From an uncultured Porphyromonadaceae bacterium (GTDB lineage: Bacteria; Bacteroidota; Bacteroidia; Bacteroidales; Muribaculaceae): a stretch of DNA of 64,000 bases. The stretch covers positions 1 to 64,000 of the forward strand of contig CANPGB010000001.1 in the NCBI GenBank assembly GCA_947573485.1, read 5' to 3'. The notes below the pieces were generated by a model. It had not been told where the DNA came from. It did not search any database and worked only from the letters and a program-made list of their open reading frames with translations. Made by a program: the position numbers and the translations under genes. Of the stretch, positions 17,315 to 25,152 are shown in pieces. The first letter of the stretch is position 1, and each line of letters starts with the position of its first letter.

Positions 17315-18187
17315 ATGAAAAAATTGATGCTTGGCGCATGCGCCATACTTACGCTTGCCGCCGTCAGCTGCGGTAAGTGCGAACAGGGTCAGTGCGAAGC
17401 TGCTGCCACCGACTCGCTCTCTACTGCCTATGGCGAATATGTAGGCTCGATGCTCTACGGCGAGTACTCGCAGATGAACAGCGAGAAGACTCAGAAGCAG
17501 GATTTTCTGCGCGGTATGCAGATAGTGTTCGGTAGCGACGACAACCGCGACGCACGCATGGGTATGCAGATTGCCCTGCAGATTATGAACGAAATCAACC
17601 AACTCGATGCCCAGGGCGTTGAAATCAACAAGGCTGCCGTTATGCAGGCTTTCAAGAAAGCTTTCCTGAGCGACTCGCTCGGCTATGCCGAGATGCAGAT
17701 GAGCGCCGGTAACTTCCAGGAGCTCTACCGCAAGGCCGTTGACCGCGCACAGGCCGCCAAGGCTGCCGAGGCTGAGGCTGCCCCCGACGCTACCGAGAAC
17801 GCTCTCGCTGCCACCGAGTACATAGATCAGCTCAAAGCTGAGGGCAAAGACATTAAGACCACCGACACCGGCCTCTCGTATATCATCGAGACCGAGGGCG
17901 TGGCTCCCAAACCCACCGAGAACGCTACCGTAGTAGTCAACTACACCGGCAAGCACCTCAACGGCGAGGTGTTCGACAGCACCGACGGCCGCGGCCCCGC
18001 CACCTTCAACCTCCAGGGTGTGGTTCCCGGTTTCCGCGAAGGCCTCATGCTCCTCGGCAAGGGCGGCAAAGCCACTCTCTACATCCCCGGCAATCTCGGA
18101 TACGGTGCTAACGGCGCTCCCGCCGCAGGTATCGGCCCCAACGAGATGCTCGTGTTCGACGTTGAGCTTCTCGACATTACTGAATAA
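17315..18187 (+). CDS. FKBP-type peptidyl-prolyl isomerase, lipoprotein
   Basis: The 290 residues start with a lipoprotein signal (LTLAAVSCG, Cys19). A helical FkpA-like N-terminal domain (about 25-165) precedes an FKBP domain (about 185-290) with VNYTGKHLNGEVFDST, VVPGFREGLMLL and YIPGNLGYG. The Trp of VxPGW is Phe here, a change seen in active relatives. It is probably a periplasmic or outer-membrane folding factor for exported proteins. A strong terminator follows, ending the FKBP group. The upstream gap has a short AAAAGGC direct repeat. Confidence 0.9.
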   Translation: MKKLMLGACAILTLAAVSCGKCEQGQCEAAATDSLSTAYGEYVGSMLYGEYSQMNSEKTQKQDFLRGMQIVFGSDDNRDARMGMQIALQIMNEINQLDAQGVEINKAAVMQAFKKAFLSDSLGYAEMQMSAGNFQELYRKAVDRAQAAKAAEAEAAPDATENALAATEYIDQLKAEGKDIKTTDTGLSYIIETEGVAPKPTENATVVVNYTGKHLNGEVFDSTDGRGPATFNLQGVVPGFREGLMLLGKGGKATLYIPGNLGYGANGAPAAGIGPNEMLVFDVELLDITE

Positions 18188-18211
18188 TACGAACACTCAA
18201 TATGAGTCAGC

Positions 18212-18247
18212 AGCCCCGGCAAATGTGCCGGGGCTATTTTTATATTT
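18212..18247 (+). terminator. Rho-independent terminator after the FKBP genes
   Basis: Perfect 10-base stem, AGCCCCGGCA (18212-18221) and TGCCGGGGCT (18226-18235), with a 4-base loop and followed by ATTTTTATATTTTT. Confidence 0.9.
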
Positions 18248-18265
18248 TTATACGGACACTCCCAT

Positions 18266-18293
18266 AAAAATGCTCTTTCGAGAGAGCATTTTT
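18266..18293. terminator. AT-rich hairpin upstream of the AAA ATPase gene
   Basis: An 11-base stem, AAAAATGCTCT (18266-18276) and AGAGCATTTTT (18283-18293), loop TTCGAG. It could end transcription in both directions. The half AGAGCATT recurs at 18316-18323, inside the promoter spacer, so an operator role is also possible. Confidence 0.6.
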
Positions 18294-18305
18294 GTTTTAA
18301 AAGTG

Positions 18306-18336
18306 TTGTCTGGAAAGAGCATTATTATTAACTTTG
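18306..18336 (+). promoter_or_regulatory. Promoter of the AAA/DUF4143 gene
   Basis: TTG (18306-18308), 20 bases, then TAACTTTG (18329-18336). The ATG at 18352 is only 15 bases beyond the box, so the mRNA leader must be under about 10 bases. Confidence 0.65.
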
Positions 18337-18351
18337 CAGAAAAGTTTAGTA

Positions 18352-19554
18352 ATGGAAACGCTCATAAAAACTTCTCAAAGGCTTGTCAACACCGTACAAA
18401 TGCAAACTTTCCGCTATTTGTACAATCAAATCAACTGGAACGACAGGCTCATTATGATAAAGGGTGCACGGGGTGTCGGAAAGACCACCATGCTCCGCCA
18501 ACACATAAAAGAGGTATTCGGGCCCTCCGGCAGTGCGCTGTATGCCTCCTGCGACAATCTTTGGTTCTCATCCAACAAGATAGTTGATCTTGCCGACTGG
18601 CACTACAATCACGGTGGAACACATCTATATCTTGATGAGATACATCGGTACAAGGGAAATTGGCAGCAGGAACTTAAAAACATATATGACTCATACCCTG
18701 ACTACCATGTAGCTTTCACCGGATCGTCCATCATACATCTTGACTCGGCACTGGCCGACCTCAGTCGCCGTTGTCTCCCTTACACATTATACGGGCTATC
18801 TTTCAGAGAATACCTTGCCTTTGAGGGGATTGCAGATATAAAGCCCTTGTCACTTGAAGAAATACTTGATTCCACACACCAGGAGGAATGGACTATTCTC
18901 AACACTCTCCCGGAAAAGGTTCTTGCGCTGTTCGGACGCTATATCGGAAAAGGCTACTTTCCGTTCTACACCCCGGAAAATGTGCAGGAATACTACGGAC
19001 GCATTGAGAGACTGCTCGACACAACCATCAACCGCGACATACCAGACTTGGAAAATGTGGAGTATGAGACGCTACACAAATTGAGCCGTCTTCTATACGT
19101 GATGTCTACTGAAACGCCATTCACTCTTAATGTTCAGTCTTTAAGCAAAAAGATTGAAGTGTCCCGCAACACGATAATAAAGATGTTCGAGCTTCTTGAC
19201 AAGGGAGCTATAGTTAGGTGTCTATATAGCGGTTGGAAATCTCCTAAATCGGTGGCAAAACCCGGCAAGGTGCTTTTCAATAATACTGATATATTGGCAG
19301 CATTGAGCACCATGAATGAGATTGGAACAGTACGTGAGACTTTTGTAGCATCTATGATTGCGCCAAAACATAAATTGACGGAACCACCGGCAGGGGATTT
19401 CTTGGTTGACGAGAAATATCTGCTGGAAGTCGGCGGCCCATCAAAATCGTTCAAGCAGATAGCCAATATTCCGGATAGCTTTGTAGTGGCGGATGACGAG
19501 GAAACAGGATTCGGTAACAGAATCCCCATGTGGCTGTTTGGGTTTCTCTATTGA
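18352..19554 (+). CDS. AAA family ATPase with DUF4143-type C-terminus
   Basis: The 400 residues have Walker A GARGVGKTT (38-46), Walker B LYLDEIH (92-98) and a sensor region FTGSSI. The C-terminal half (about 200-400) resembles DUF4143, with a winged-helix-like segment (LSKKIEVSRNTIIKMFELLD) and a nuclease-fold-like tail (EKYLLEVGGPSKS). Proteins of this family are common, patchily distributed and of unknown role; links to mobile elements or toxin-antitoxin-like behaviour are proposed but not settled. Codons such as ATA, AGA and AAA are more frequent than in neighbours, suggesting transfer. It is a single-gene unit with hairpins before it and 342 gene-free bases after it. The ATG at 18352 was chosen because it lies just downstream of the promoter box. 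Confidence 0.82.
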   Translation: METLIKTSQRLVNTVQMQTFRYLYNQINWNDRLIMIKGARGVGKTTMLRQHIKEVFGPSGSALYASCDNLWFSSNKIVDLADWHYNHGGTHLYLDEIHRYKGNWQQELKNIYDSYPDYHVAFTGSSIIHLDSALADLSRRCLPYTLYGLSFREYLAFEGIADIKPLSLEEILDSTHQEEWTILNTLPEKVLALFGRYIGKGYFPFYTPENVQEYYGRIERLLDTTINRDIPDLENVEYETLHKLSRLLYVMSTETPFTLNVQSLSKKIEVSRNTIIKMFELLDKGAIVRCLYSGWKSPKSVAKPGKVLFNNTDILAALSTMNEIGTVRETFVASMIAPKHKLTEPPAGDFLVDEKYLLEVGGPSKSFKQIANIPDSFVVADDEETGFGNRIPMWLFGFLY

Positions 19555-19896
19555 CAGTCATTTGAATGAACCTGTCGTCTTCAGTTCATACTTCTTTTCA
19601 GGCTCACGGCATATATCCGTGAGGCTACAGCCACGTGATGCGCTTCGAGCCCGGTCTCGCCGAGAGCTCTGACTGACGCGCGGTTGACTGTGGCTCGAGT
19701 TCTTCGCCTGCTGAACCTGTATTGGCCGCACTGCCCAAGCAGTGTGGCAGGAGAGGGTGTGGAGGGTTAAGTTATGTCAATTTTGTTAAGGAGTGTGCGG
19801 GGGTCTTAAATTTTACGCTAACTTTGCCGAGCAAAATAGCCGAAGAGGCTTAAGCAAAGTGTGATTCAATCTAATTAATAAACCAAAATCTAAATC
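19555..19896. other. Gene-free stretch with a probable promoter box
   Basis: No convincing gene. It contains a 7-base stem CTCACGG/CCGTGAG (19603-19609 and 19617-19623) and, at 19819-19826, TAACTTTG, a -7 box for the downstream secreted protein. No TTTG lies at proper distance before it. The leader from that box to the ATG would be about 65 bases. Confidence 0.5.
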
Positions 19897-21885
19897 ATGA
19901 AGAAATTCTACCTTCTTCTTGTGGCTGTTATGGCCACTTGCGCTGCGTGGGCTGCCGATTGTACGGTGTACTTCGACAACTCGACAGCAAACTGGGCAAG
20001 TATCAGTATTCACTATTGGAACGTTGACGGTCAGCAGACCGATTGGCCCGGTGCTCCTGTTACCGAAACCGAAACAATCAACGGGACAACTTACTATAAA
20101 TTCACTATTCCCGGGGCAAATAATGGCACCATGCTCATCTGGAATAACGGCGGCAACGGCTCACAGACCGGCGACCTCAAGGCAGTTGACGGCCACATCT
20201 ATGACAAAGACGGTGACATCAGCAGTGAAGCAAAGGAATACAAAATTTACTTTTTAAATAAGGCCGGTTGGACAAATCTGCACGCCTACATATTCGACGG
20301 TGGTGCCTCTAACGGAGGCTGGCCCGGTGAAGAAGTGAGCGAGATAGTTACCGATAACAACTTTGGTGACGTATATTGCTATACTTTCAGCACAAAATCG
20401 GAACTATCCAAAGAAGTTAAGATAATCTTTAACAACGGTGATAACGGCTCACAAACAGGTAACCTCGCCTTTATTGCCAATGCAATCTACTCAACCGATA
20501 ATACCTCCGGCAAAAACGAGACTCTTGGTACTTTCAATAGCGATGAAGACCCGACTGTCATTACCCGAGATGTTTTCGGTGACTTCAGCGGTTCATGGGG
20601 AAGCATCGCTCTAACTGGTGAAGAAGGTGCAAGCGTCCTTTCTTGCGAGATAACACCAGCTAAAGCAGTGGGAGAGTTCGGTATCCGCCGTTTGAACAAT
20701 GGGGACCAAACAGCATGGTTTGCAAACGCTGACTTTACACTGTCAGAATCTACTCCTGCAGCGTTCCTTAGCTTGACCTCTGATGTAAATTGCGCTTATA
20801 ATCTTACAGTGGGTAAAACTTACAGCCTTTACTTTAATATCGAAACAAAAGAAGTTTCAATCCGTTGGAAGGAAGAGGAAGAACCCGAGCTCCGCAATAT
20901 CTACATTATCGGTACTCTCGGTGGTGCCGATACCTGGCAGACCAACAAGGGTCTTAAACTTACCGAAACTGCAAAAGAGTCGAATATCTATACGGGTGCT
21001 ATAACTCTTGCCAAGAACAACGATAACGATGAGAATGCCTACTTCAACATCACTACGCAGCTGATGAATGCATCGGGCAATTGGGACAATATGCAACCTT
21101 ATCGGTATGGACCTTCGTCAGATACAGACATAGCAACAACCGAAACTAAATATTTTGCTCAGAACAACGACCCGAAGGCTTTTGTGGTTCCTGCCGGCAC
21201 CTACATCGCCGTTGTAAATATGAACGAGCTCACCGTTACTCTCTTCGCACAGAGTGACCTTCTGCCCGCGGCACTCTATATGCACGGCAACTTCTACGAC
21301 CGTCACTTCGATTTCTCGAACCCCGTGAAAGTTAACGGCACACCCGGCCCCGGTGGTGAGACCATGACCTACGAGTTCAATAATATCCTTATTCACCCTG
21401 CCGTTGCCGGTGGCGAAGTAGGTTACTTCATCCTCTCAGCAGGTGAGGCCTTCGAAGAGGCTCCCGAGGCTCCCGCTGCTGTCAAGGCTCGTGAAGCCGC
21501 TGCAGTTACTCCTGTTGCTCCTGCTCAGGTTGACTGGACCGAGTTAAACAAATCTCACCGCTATGCGCTTGTCAACAACGGCGACGGCACCTATGGCGTA
21601 GATGTACTTCTTGCCAATGCACAGCCTACCGATGTAAACAAACATCTTACAGAGATTCCTGCATACCAGTACGCCACCGTTAATGTAAAACTCAGCGCTG
21701 ACGGCAACCACACTGCAACTCTCTCGACCGTTGACAAGGTTACCACCGGCATCGAAGCTGCCGAAGTCGTAAGCGACGGCGAGGTTGAGTTCTACAACCT
21801 GCAGGGTGTTCGCGTGGCTCAGCCCGAGAACGGTATCTTTATCCGCCGCCAGGGTGGCAAGGTTAGCAAGGTTGTAATCCGCTAA
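19897..21885 (+). CDS. Secreted starch-binding protein with CBM26-like modules and T9SS-like tail
   Basis: The 662 residues begin with a signal peptide (MKKFYLLLVAVMATCAAWAA). Two CBM26-like modules follow (about 22-105 and 110-195), with motifs CTVYFDNSTANWASISIHYW, WPGAPV, WNNGGNGSQTGDL and the parallel FNNGDNGSQTGNL. A SusE/SusF-like outer-membrane starch-binding domain is possible at about 330-440 (YIIGTLGGADTW). An Ala/Pro-rich linker (about 515-545) leads to a final tail, YNLQGVRV...GIFIRRQGG, resembling T9SS sorting domains. No catalytic domain is seen, so it probably binds starch at the surface. The same CBM type occurs in the GH13 protein at 60195-63080. Confidence 0.8.
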   Translation: MKKFYLLLVAVMATCAAWAADCTVYFDNSTANWASISIHYWNVDGQQTDWPGAPVTETETINGTTYYKFTIPGANNGTMLIWNNGGNGSQTGDLKAVDGHIYDKDGDISSEAKEYKIYFLNKAGWTNLHAYIFDGGASNGGWPGEEVSEIVTDNNFGDVYCYTFSTKSELSKEVKIIFNNGDNGSQTGNLAFIANAIYSTDNTSGKNETLGTFNSDEDPTVITRDVFGDFSGSWGSIALTGEEGASVLSCEITPAKAVGEFGIRRLNNGDQTAWFANADFTLSESTPAAFLSLTSDVNCAYNLTVGKTYSLYFNIETKEVSIRWKEEEEPELRNIYIIGTLGGADTWQTNKGLKLTETAKESNIYTGAITLAKNNDNDENAYFNITTQLMNASGNWDNMQPYRYGPSSDTDIATTETKYFAQNNDPKAFVVPAGTYIAVVNMNELTVTLFAQSDLLPAALYMHGNFYDRHFDFSNPVKVNGTPGPGGETMTYEFNNILIHPAVAGGEVGYFILSAGEAFEEAPEAPAAVKAREAAAVTPVAPAQVDWTELNKSHRYALVNNGDGTYGVDVLLANAQPTDVNKHLTEIPAYQYATVNVKLSADGNHTATLSTVDKVTTGIEAAEVVSDGEVEFYNLQGVRVAQPENGIFIRRQGGKVSKVVIR

Positions 21886-21909
21886 TCTACCCTACTCTAC
21901 TATAACAAC

Positions 21910-21943
21910 AGCGAGGCTGTGCCCACCGGGGCGCGACCTCGCT
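21910..21943 (+). terminator. Hairpin after the starch-binding protein gene
   Basis: AGCGAGG (21910-21916) pairs with CCTCGCT (21937-21943), 25 bases past the stop codon. There is no T-run, so termination is only likely. Confidence 0.45.
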
Positions 21944-21977
21944 TGTGTTATGATAAAGCGGAGGGGTGTTAGTAGTT

Positions 21978-22056
21978 GTAGGGACATGCCTTAGGCATGT
22001 GGAATTATGATAATCAACGCAAAGCCAATGACACATGCCAAAGGCATGTCCCTACA
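21978..22056. repeat. Inverted pair of GTAGGGACATGCC repeats
   Basis: Two 25-base arms, at 21978-22002 and 22032-22056, are inverted copies differing at one base. Each arm has its own inner stem (ACATGCC/GGCATGT) flanked by GTAGGG or CCCTAC. A related unit with a different stem lies at 56626-56699. Together with the terminator at 22120-22157 these account for most of the 293 bases between genes. Confidence 0.75.
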
Positions 22057-22119
22057 GATATGCGCAAAAAAGGGTTTATACACGTATCAGCATGCGCCGT
22101 GCTCCCCTACGATAATATT

Positions 22120-22157
22120 AACGGCGCCCCGCGAGCTGCAGCTTGCGGGGCGCCGTT
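22120..22157 (-). terminator. 38-base palindrome ending the thioredoxin genes
   Basis: Arms of 19 bases (AACGGCGCCCCGC... and ...GCGGGGCGCCGTT) differ at one position. It lies 22 bases past the stop of the leftward thioredoxin-like gene. It is very GC-rich and followed on the minus strand by an AT-rich stretch. Confidence 0.7.
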
Positions 22158-22178
22158 GTGAGGTAGGGTTGGGTGAGC

Positions 22179-22496
22179 TTATTCGAAGCGGTGGAGCATG
22201 TCGAGGAGCTCGCTCATGGGTTTAGCACCGCTGTCGCGCCATACTTCCTGGCCGTCTTTGAAGAGGAGGTATGTAGGGCATGTGCGGATGTGGTATTTTT
22301 CGACGAGGTCTTCGCTTGAGGCGCAGTCGACGCTGAGGACGTTGGCTTTTGTGCCTGTGTGTGCACGCACCTCGGTCATAATGGGTTTCATTTTAGCGCA
22401 GCGCTCGCATCCTTCGTTGAAGAACTCTACGAGTGTGGGGCGAGCCTCGGCAAGATATTTGTCGAGGGTGAGGTTAAGGGTTACGTCGGTAGTCAT
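22179..22496 (-). CDS. Thioredoxin-fold protein with CERC active site
   Basis: The 105 residues have the thioredoxin fold: TLVEFFNEGCERCAKMKP in the active-site region and TCPTYLLFKDG around the cis-proline. The motif is CERC (Cys30 and Cys33) instead of CGPC, and the preceding Trp is replaced by Gly. A third cysteine sits just before the cis-proline, which is unusual. No signal peptide is present, so it is cytosolic. It lies 21 bases downstream of a canonical thioredoxin gene. The altered motif should change redox potential and partners. Confidence 0.87.
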   Translation of the reverse strand: MTTDVTLNLTLDKYLAEARPTLVEFFNEGCERCAKMKPIMTEVRAHTGTKANVLSVDCASSEDLVEKYHIRTCPTYLLFKDGQEVWRDSGAKPMSELLDMLHRFE

Positions 22497-22517
22497 ATCG
22501 GAGAGATTTAATGTTCG

Positions 22518-22835
22518 TTAGAATTCGTCGCTCTTAGTTTCGAGGTGGTCGGTGAGCTTGTCGACGAGGGTGTCGATCTGCTGCACGCCTACAGCGCGCC
22601 ACACAGCCTCACCGTTCTTGAAGAGGATGAGGGTAGGCACGGAGCGCACGTTATATTGCTCGGCGAGAGCCTGGTTCTGGTCGATGTCGACCTTGAGGAT
22701 ATTAGCACGGTCGCCCATGCGTTTCTTTACGTCCTCGAGGATAGGACTCATCACACGGCAGGGGCCGCACCACGTGGCGAAGAAATCGACCAAGGTGGGC
22801 TTGTTTTCATTAATAAACTGGTTGAAGTCGCTCAT
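22518..22835 (-). CDS. trxA: Thioredoxin
   Basis: General cytosolic disulfide reductase. The 105 residues carry the classic WCGPC site (Cys23 and Cys26) in DFFATWCGPCRVMSP, the buried Asp region VDIDQNQALAEQYNV and the cis-Pro motif VPTLILFKNG. It is the first gene of a leftward pair with the CERC thioredoxin-like gene. NrdJ-type reductases need thioredoxin for turnover, so it could serve the nrdJ product encoded nearby; that link is inference. Confidence 0.93.
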   Translation of the reverse strand: MSDFNQFINENKPTLVDFFATWCGPCRVMSPILEDVKKRMGDRANILKVDIDQNQALAEQYNVRSVPTLILFKNGEAVWRAVGVQQIDTLVDKLTDHLETKSDEF

Positions 22836-22866
22836 AATGCGTATATTTTTATGTTAGTTCTTGAGT

Positions 22867-22880
22867 TTCTTAATTAAGAA
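22867..22880. promoter_or_regulatory. 14-base perfect palindrome between trxA and the GH13 gene
   Basis: TTCTTAATTAAGAA, 31 bases upstream of trxA. It may be an operator or part of the trxA promoter region. Position and symmetry are the only evidence. Confidence 0.3.
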
Positions 22881-22910
22881 CAAGCGAGGCGGCCCTGCGG
22901 TTCACGGCGC

Positions 22911-24992
22911 TCAGCGTACTCTAATCTTGCGCACCTGTGTGCCGCGGCGCTCGATGTAGAAACCGGGTGCGAGGGGTGCTTTAGCGGGCATGCCCTGGAG
23001 GGTGAAATACTGGGGTTCGGCCTTATCGGCCTCGACGCTTTCGACGCCCGAGGGGTCGGAGAGTGAAACCTGCATGTTGCGCCAGTCGACAGTCACGGTG
23101 TAGCTGCCTGCGGGAGTTCCGGCGGCGAGGGCTATGGCCTGGGGGTCGTCGATCTGAGAGATAGTCACGGGGGTGGTCATAGATATTTTGCCGTCGGCGG
23201 GTAGGCCGTAGCGGTTGCCCGAGGTATTGAAGTCGCCCCAGTTACCGGCGGTGCCGAGGCGCTTTGCGAAGCTGAAATAGCCGTCGATGCTCACGGTGGC
23301 GGTGAAGAGGGCTCCCGAGCGCTGCATGGCCACACCCTGTGCGGGGTCCCACGAGTTGCCGTTAACCTCGCCCACGATGTAGAAAGCTGCGGGCATGTCG
23401 GCGGGAGCGGCGTTGGGGTCGATTTTGGTGTATACGGCTTTGCCTGTGCGCTCTACAGAGCCTTCTTTGGCGCCCCACTCCACGGTGATTTGGCCTTCGG
23501 TAATGCCCGCGCCGATAGAGAATGTTGCCGAGGGAGCGGAGAAGTTGACGCGTGCGGCGCCGTTTATGCTGTACCAGCCGGTTGAGGCGTTGATGAGGGT
23601 TGCGGTTATACTGAGGGTTTCGGAGGTGAAAGATGTGGCGCCGGGCTCGAGGCTCAGGCGGGGAGCGGTGAGTACAGATTCGTCGTAGAGCACGGCTATG
23701 CCTGTAGAGCCCACGGGGCCGCTTATAGTGCTTGCGGTGACGGTGAAACGGCCACCGGCAACCTGGTCGGTGTATGTACCGGCGGGGAGGAGGCTGCCGC
23801 CGTTGGGGACGCTGACGGTCTTGGCCTGGCCGTTGCCAACAACGATGCAGGCACCGCCACCGCCACGGGTTATGACAGTGGTACCGTCGGCCTGGGCGAG
23901 GTATTCGGGAGTGTCGCCCATGGCGTTACGCAGGTGGTTTACGGCTGCGATGTGCGGCTCTGTGAAGTTGGTGGAACCTTTCACACCCATTTTAATATCC
24001 TGGTAGCCTGTTTTGAAGGGGCGCGAGAGGTAGAGAGCGGTGGCACCCTGGCGGCAGGCTCCGAGCGCCCAAGCGCGGTCAATTACAGCCTGCGACACAT
24101 TTTTTGTCGCGCCGCCGTTGTTGGCGTAGGTGTCGTGGCTCTCGGCCCAGTAGACGAGTTTTGCAGGCGCCACGCCTTTGAGCGAGTTAATGCCGCTGAC
24201 GGTGGTTGAGCTGTTGCTGCGGATAGCGTTGAGGAGAGTGTTGCCGTAGCGTGAGTCGGTTATCGACATATATTTGGCGTACTCCTGGAGGAGTGCGTTC
24301 TCGTTACCGCCGGGGCCGTCGAGAATCTCGCCGTAGTGCCAGAGTCCGTCGAGTGTCACGTCGGGCCAGAACTGCGAACACTCGGAGGGGAGGGCTATGT
24401 GCTTGGCGGCGTCCCAGCGTATGCCTTTCACGCCGTAGCTTTTGAGAGTCTCGATGTACTTTGCCACGGCCTCGCGCACCACTGCGTGCTCGCTGTTGAG
24501 GTCGGGATAGTCGCCGAGGTTATCGTTTGTTATGCTTGAGCGGCTGTTGTAGTTTATGCCCTTGTAGGTTGGCGAGTGCCAGTACTCGGTGTTGTTCCAT
24601 ATGGCCTCGCGGTTTGACGATGCTCCGTTGATGTGGTTGGCCACGACGTCGACAATAATCTTTATGCCGTACTTCTGTGCTTCGGCGCAGAGTGTTTTGA
24701 GCTGGAAAGCGTTGCCCGGGCCTGTGGAGTAGACGCGGAAACCGGCGGGAAGATATGCGTAGTACCACTCGGCACCCGAGGCGCAGTTGCCCTGGAGGGG
24801 TGAGAGCTGCACGGCTCCGAAGCCTGCCTCGGCGATAGCGGGGAGCTCTTCGGTAATCTGCTCGAAAGTCCAGTCGAAGCAGTGGAGGATGTTACCGTCC
24901 TGAATGTTTTCGGGTATTCCGTAGGCGTTCTGTGCAGGTGCGGCGAAGGCAGCCAGCGACAGAGCAACGGCAAGTATGCTTTTTCTAATCAT
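22911..24992 (-). CDS. Secreted GH13 alpha-amylase with T9SS-like tail
   Basis: The 693 residues start with a signal peptide (MIRKSILAVALSLAAFAAPAQ); this ATG was preferred over one 39 bases upstream because the signal peptide begins here. The barrel contains IIVDVVANHING, nucleophile Asp194 (IRWDAAKH), acid/base Glu222 (HYGEILDG) and Asp287 (AESHDTY). After the barrel come a beta domain, a chitobiase-like/Ig-like segment (about 420-480), a SusE/F-like module (FYIVGEVNGNSWDP, about 535-645) and a tail YFTLQGMPAKAPLAPGFYIE resembling T9SS sorting domains. It acts on starch-like glucans outside the cell or at its surface. Confidence 0.9.
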   Translation of the reverse strand: MIRKSILAVALSLAAFAAPAQNAYGIPENIQDGNILHCFDWTFEQITEELPAIAEAGFGAVQLSPLQGNCASGAEWYYAYLPAGFRVYSTGPGNAFQLKTLCAEAQKYGIKIIVDVVANHINGASSNREAIWNNTEYWHSPTYKGINYNSRSSITNDNLGDYPDLNSEHAVVREAVAKYIETLKSYGVKGIRWDAAKHIALPSECSQFWPDVTLDGLWHYGEILDGPGGNENALLQEYAKYMSITDSRYGNTLLNAIRSNSSTTVSGINSLKGVAPAKLVYWAESHDTYANNGGATKNVSQAVIDRAWALGACRQGATALYLSRPFKTGYQDIKMGVKGSTNFTEPHIAAVNHLRNAMGDTPEYLAQADGTTVITRGGGGACIVVGNGQAKTVSVPNGGSLLPAGTYTDQVAGGRFTVTASTISGPVGSTGIAVLYDESVLTAPRLSLEPGATSFTSETLSITATLINASTGWYSINGAARVNFSAPSATFSIGAGITEGQITVEWGAKEGSVERTGKAVYTKIDPNAAPADMPAAFYIVGEVNGNSWDPAQGVAMQRSGALFTATVSIDGYFSFAKRLGTAGNWGDFNTSGNRYGLPADGKISMTTPVTISQIDDPQAIALAAGTPAGSYTVTVDWRNMQVSLSDPSGVESVEADKAEPQYFTLQGMPAKAPLAPGFYIERRGTQVRKIRVR

Positions 24993-25028
24993 GGTATGAT
25001 ATAATGTTGGTTGAATCACAATGCAGTG

Positions 25029-25060
25029 CAAAGGTAAGAATTAGTGAGTGCAATGCCAAA
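25029..25060 (-). promoter_or_regulatory. Promoter of the secreted amylase gene
   Basis: Minus strand: TTTG (25057-25060), 20 bases, TACCTTTG (25029-25036). Exact Bacteroidota-type match, 37 bases before the chosen start. Confidence 0.8.
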
Positions 25061-25099
25061 TTTATTTGTGACCTTCGGCGGCTAATTTGCAAGCGCAAA

Positions 25100-25126
25100 G
25101 AGGGCGGACCGCTGTGGCCCGCCCTC
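25100..25126 (-). terminator. Hairpin after the 1345-residue protein gene
   Basis: GAGGGCGG (25100-25107) and CCGCCCTC (25119-25126), 27 bases past the stop of the leftward gene. It may also insulate the amylase promoter. Confidence 0.6.
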
Positions 25127-25152
25127 AGGTGGAGATTATAGGATCAGATTAT

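Noticed and set aside
19555-19896. Possible remnant gene in the 342-base gap after the AAA ATPase
   Set aside because: Short frames only, with no recognisable family sequence; it is recorded as gene-free.
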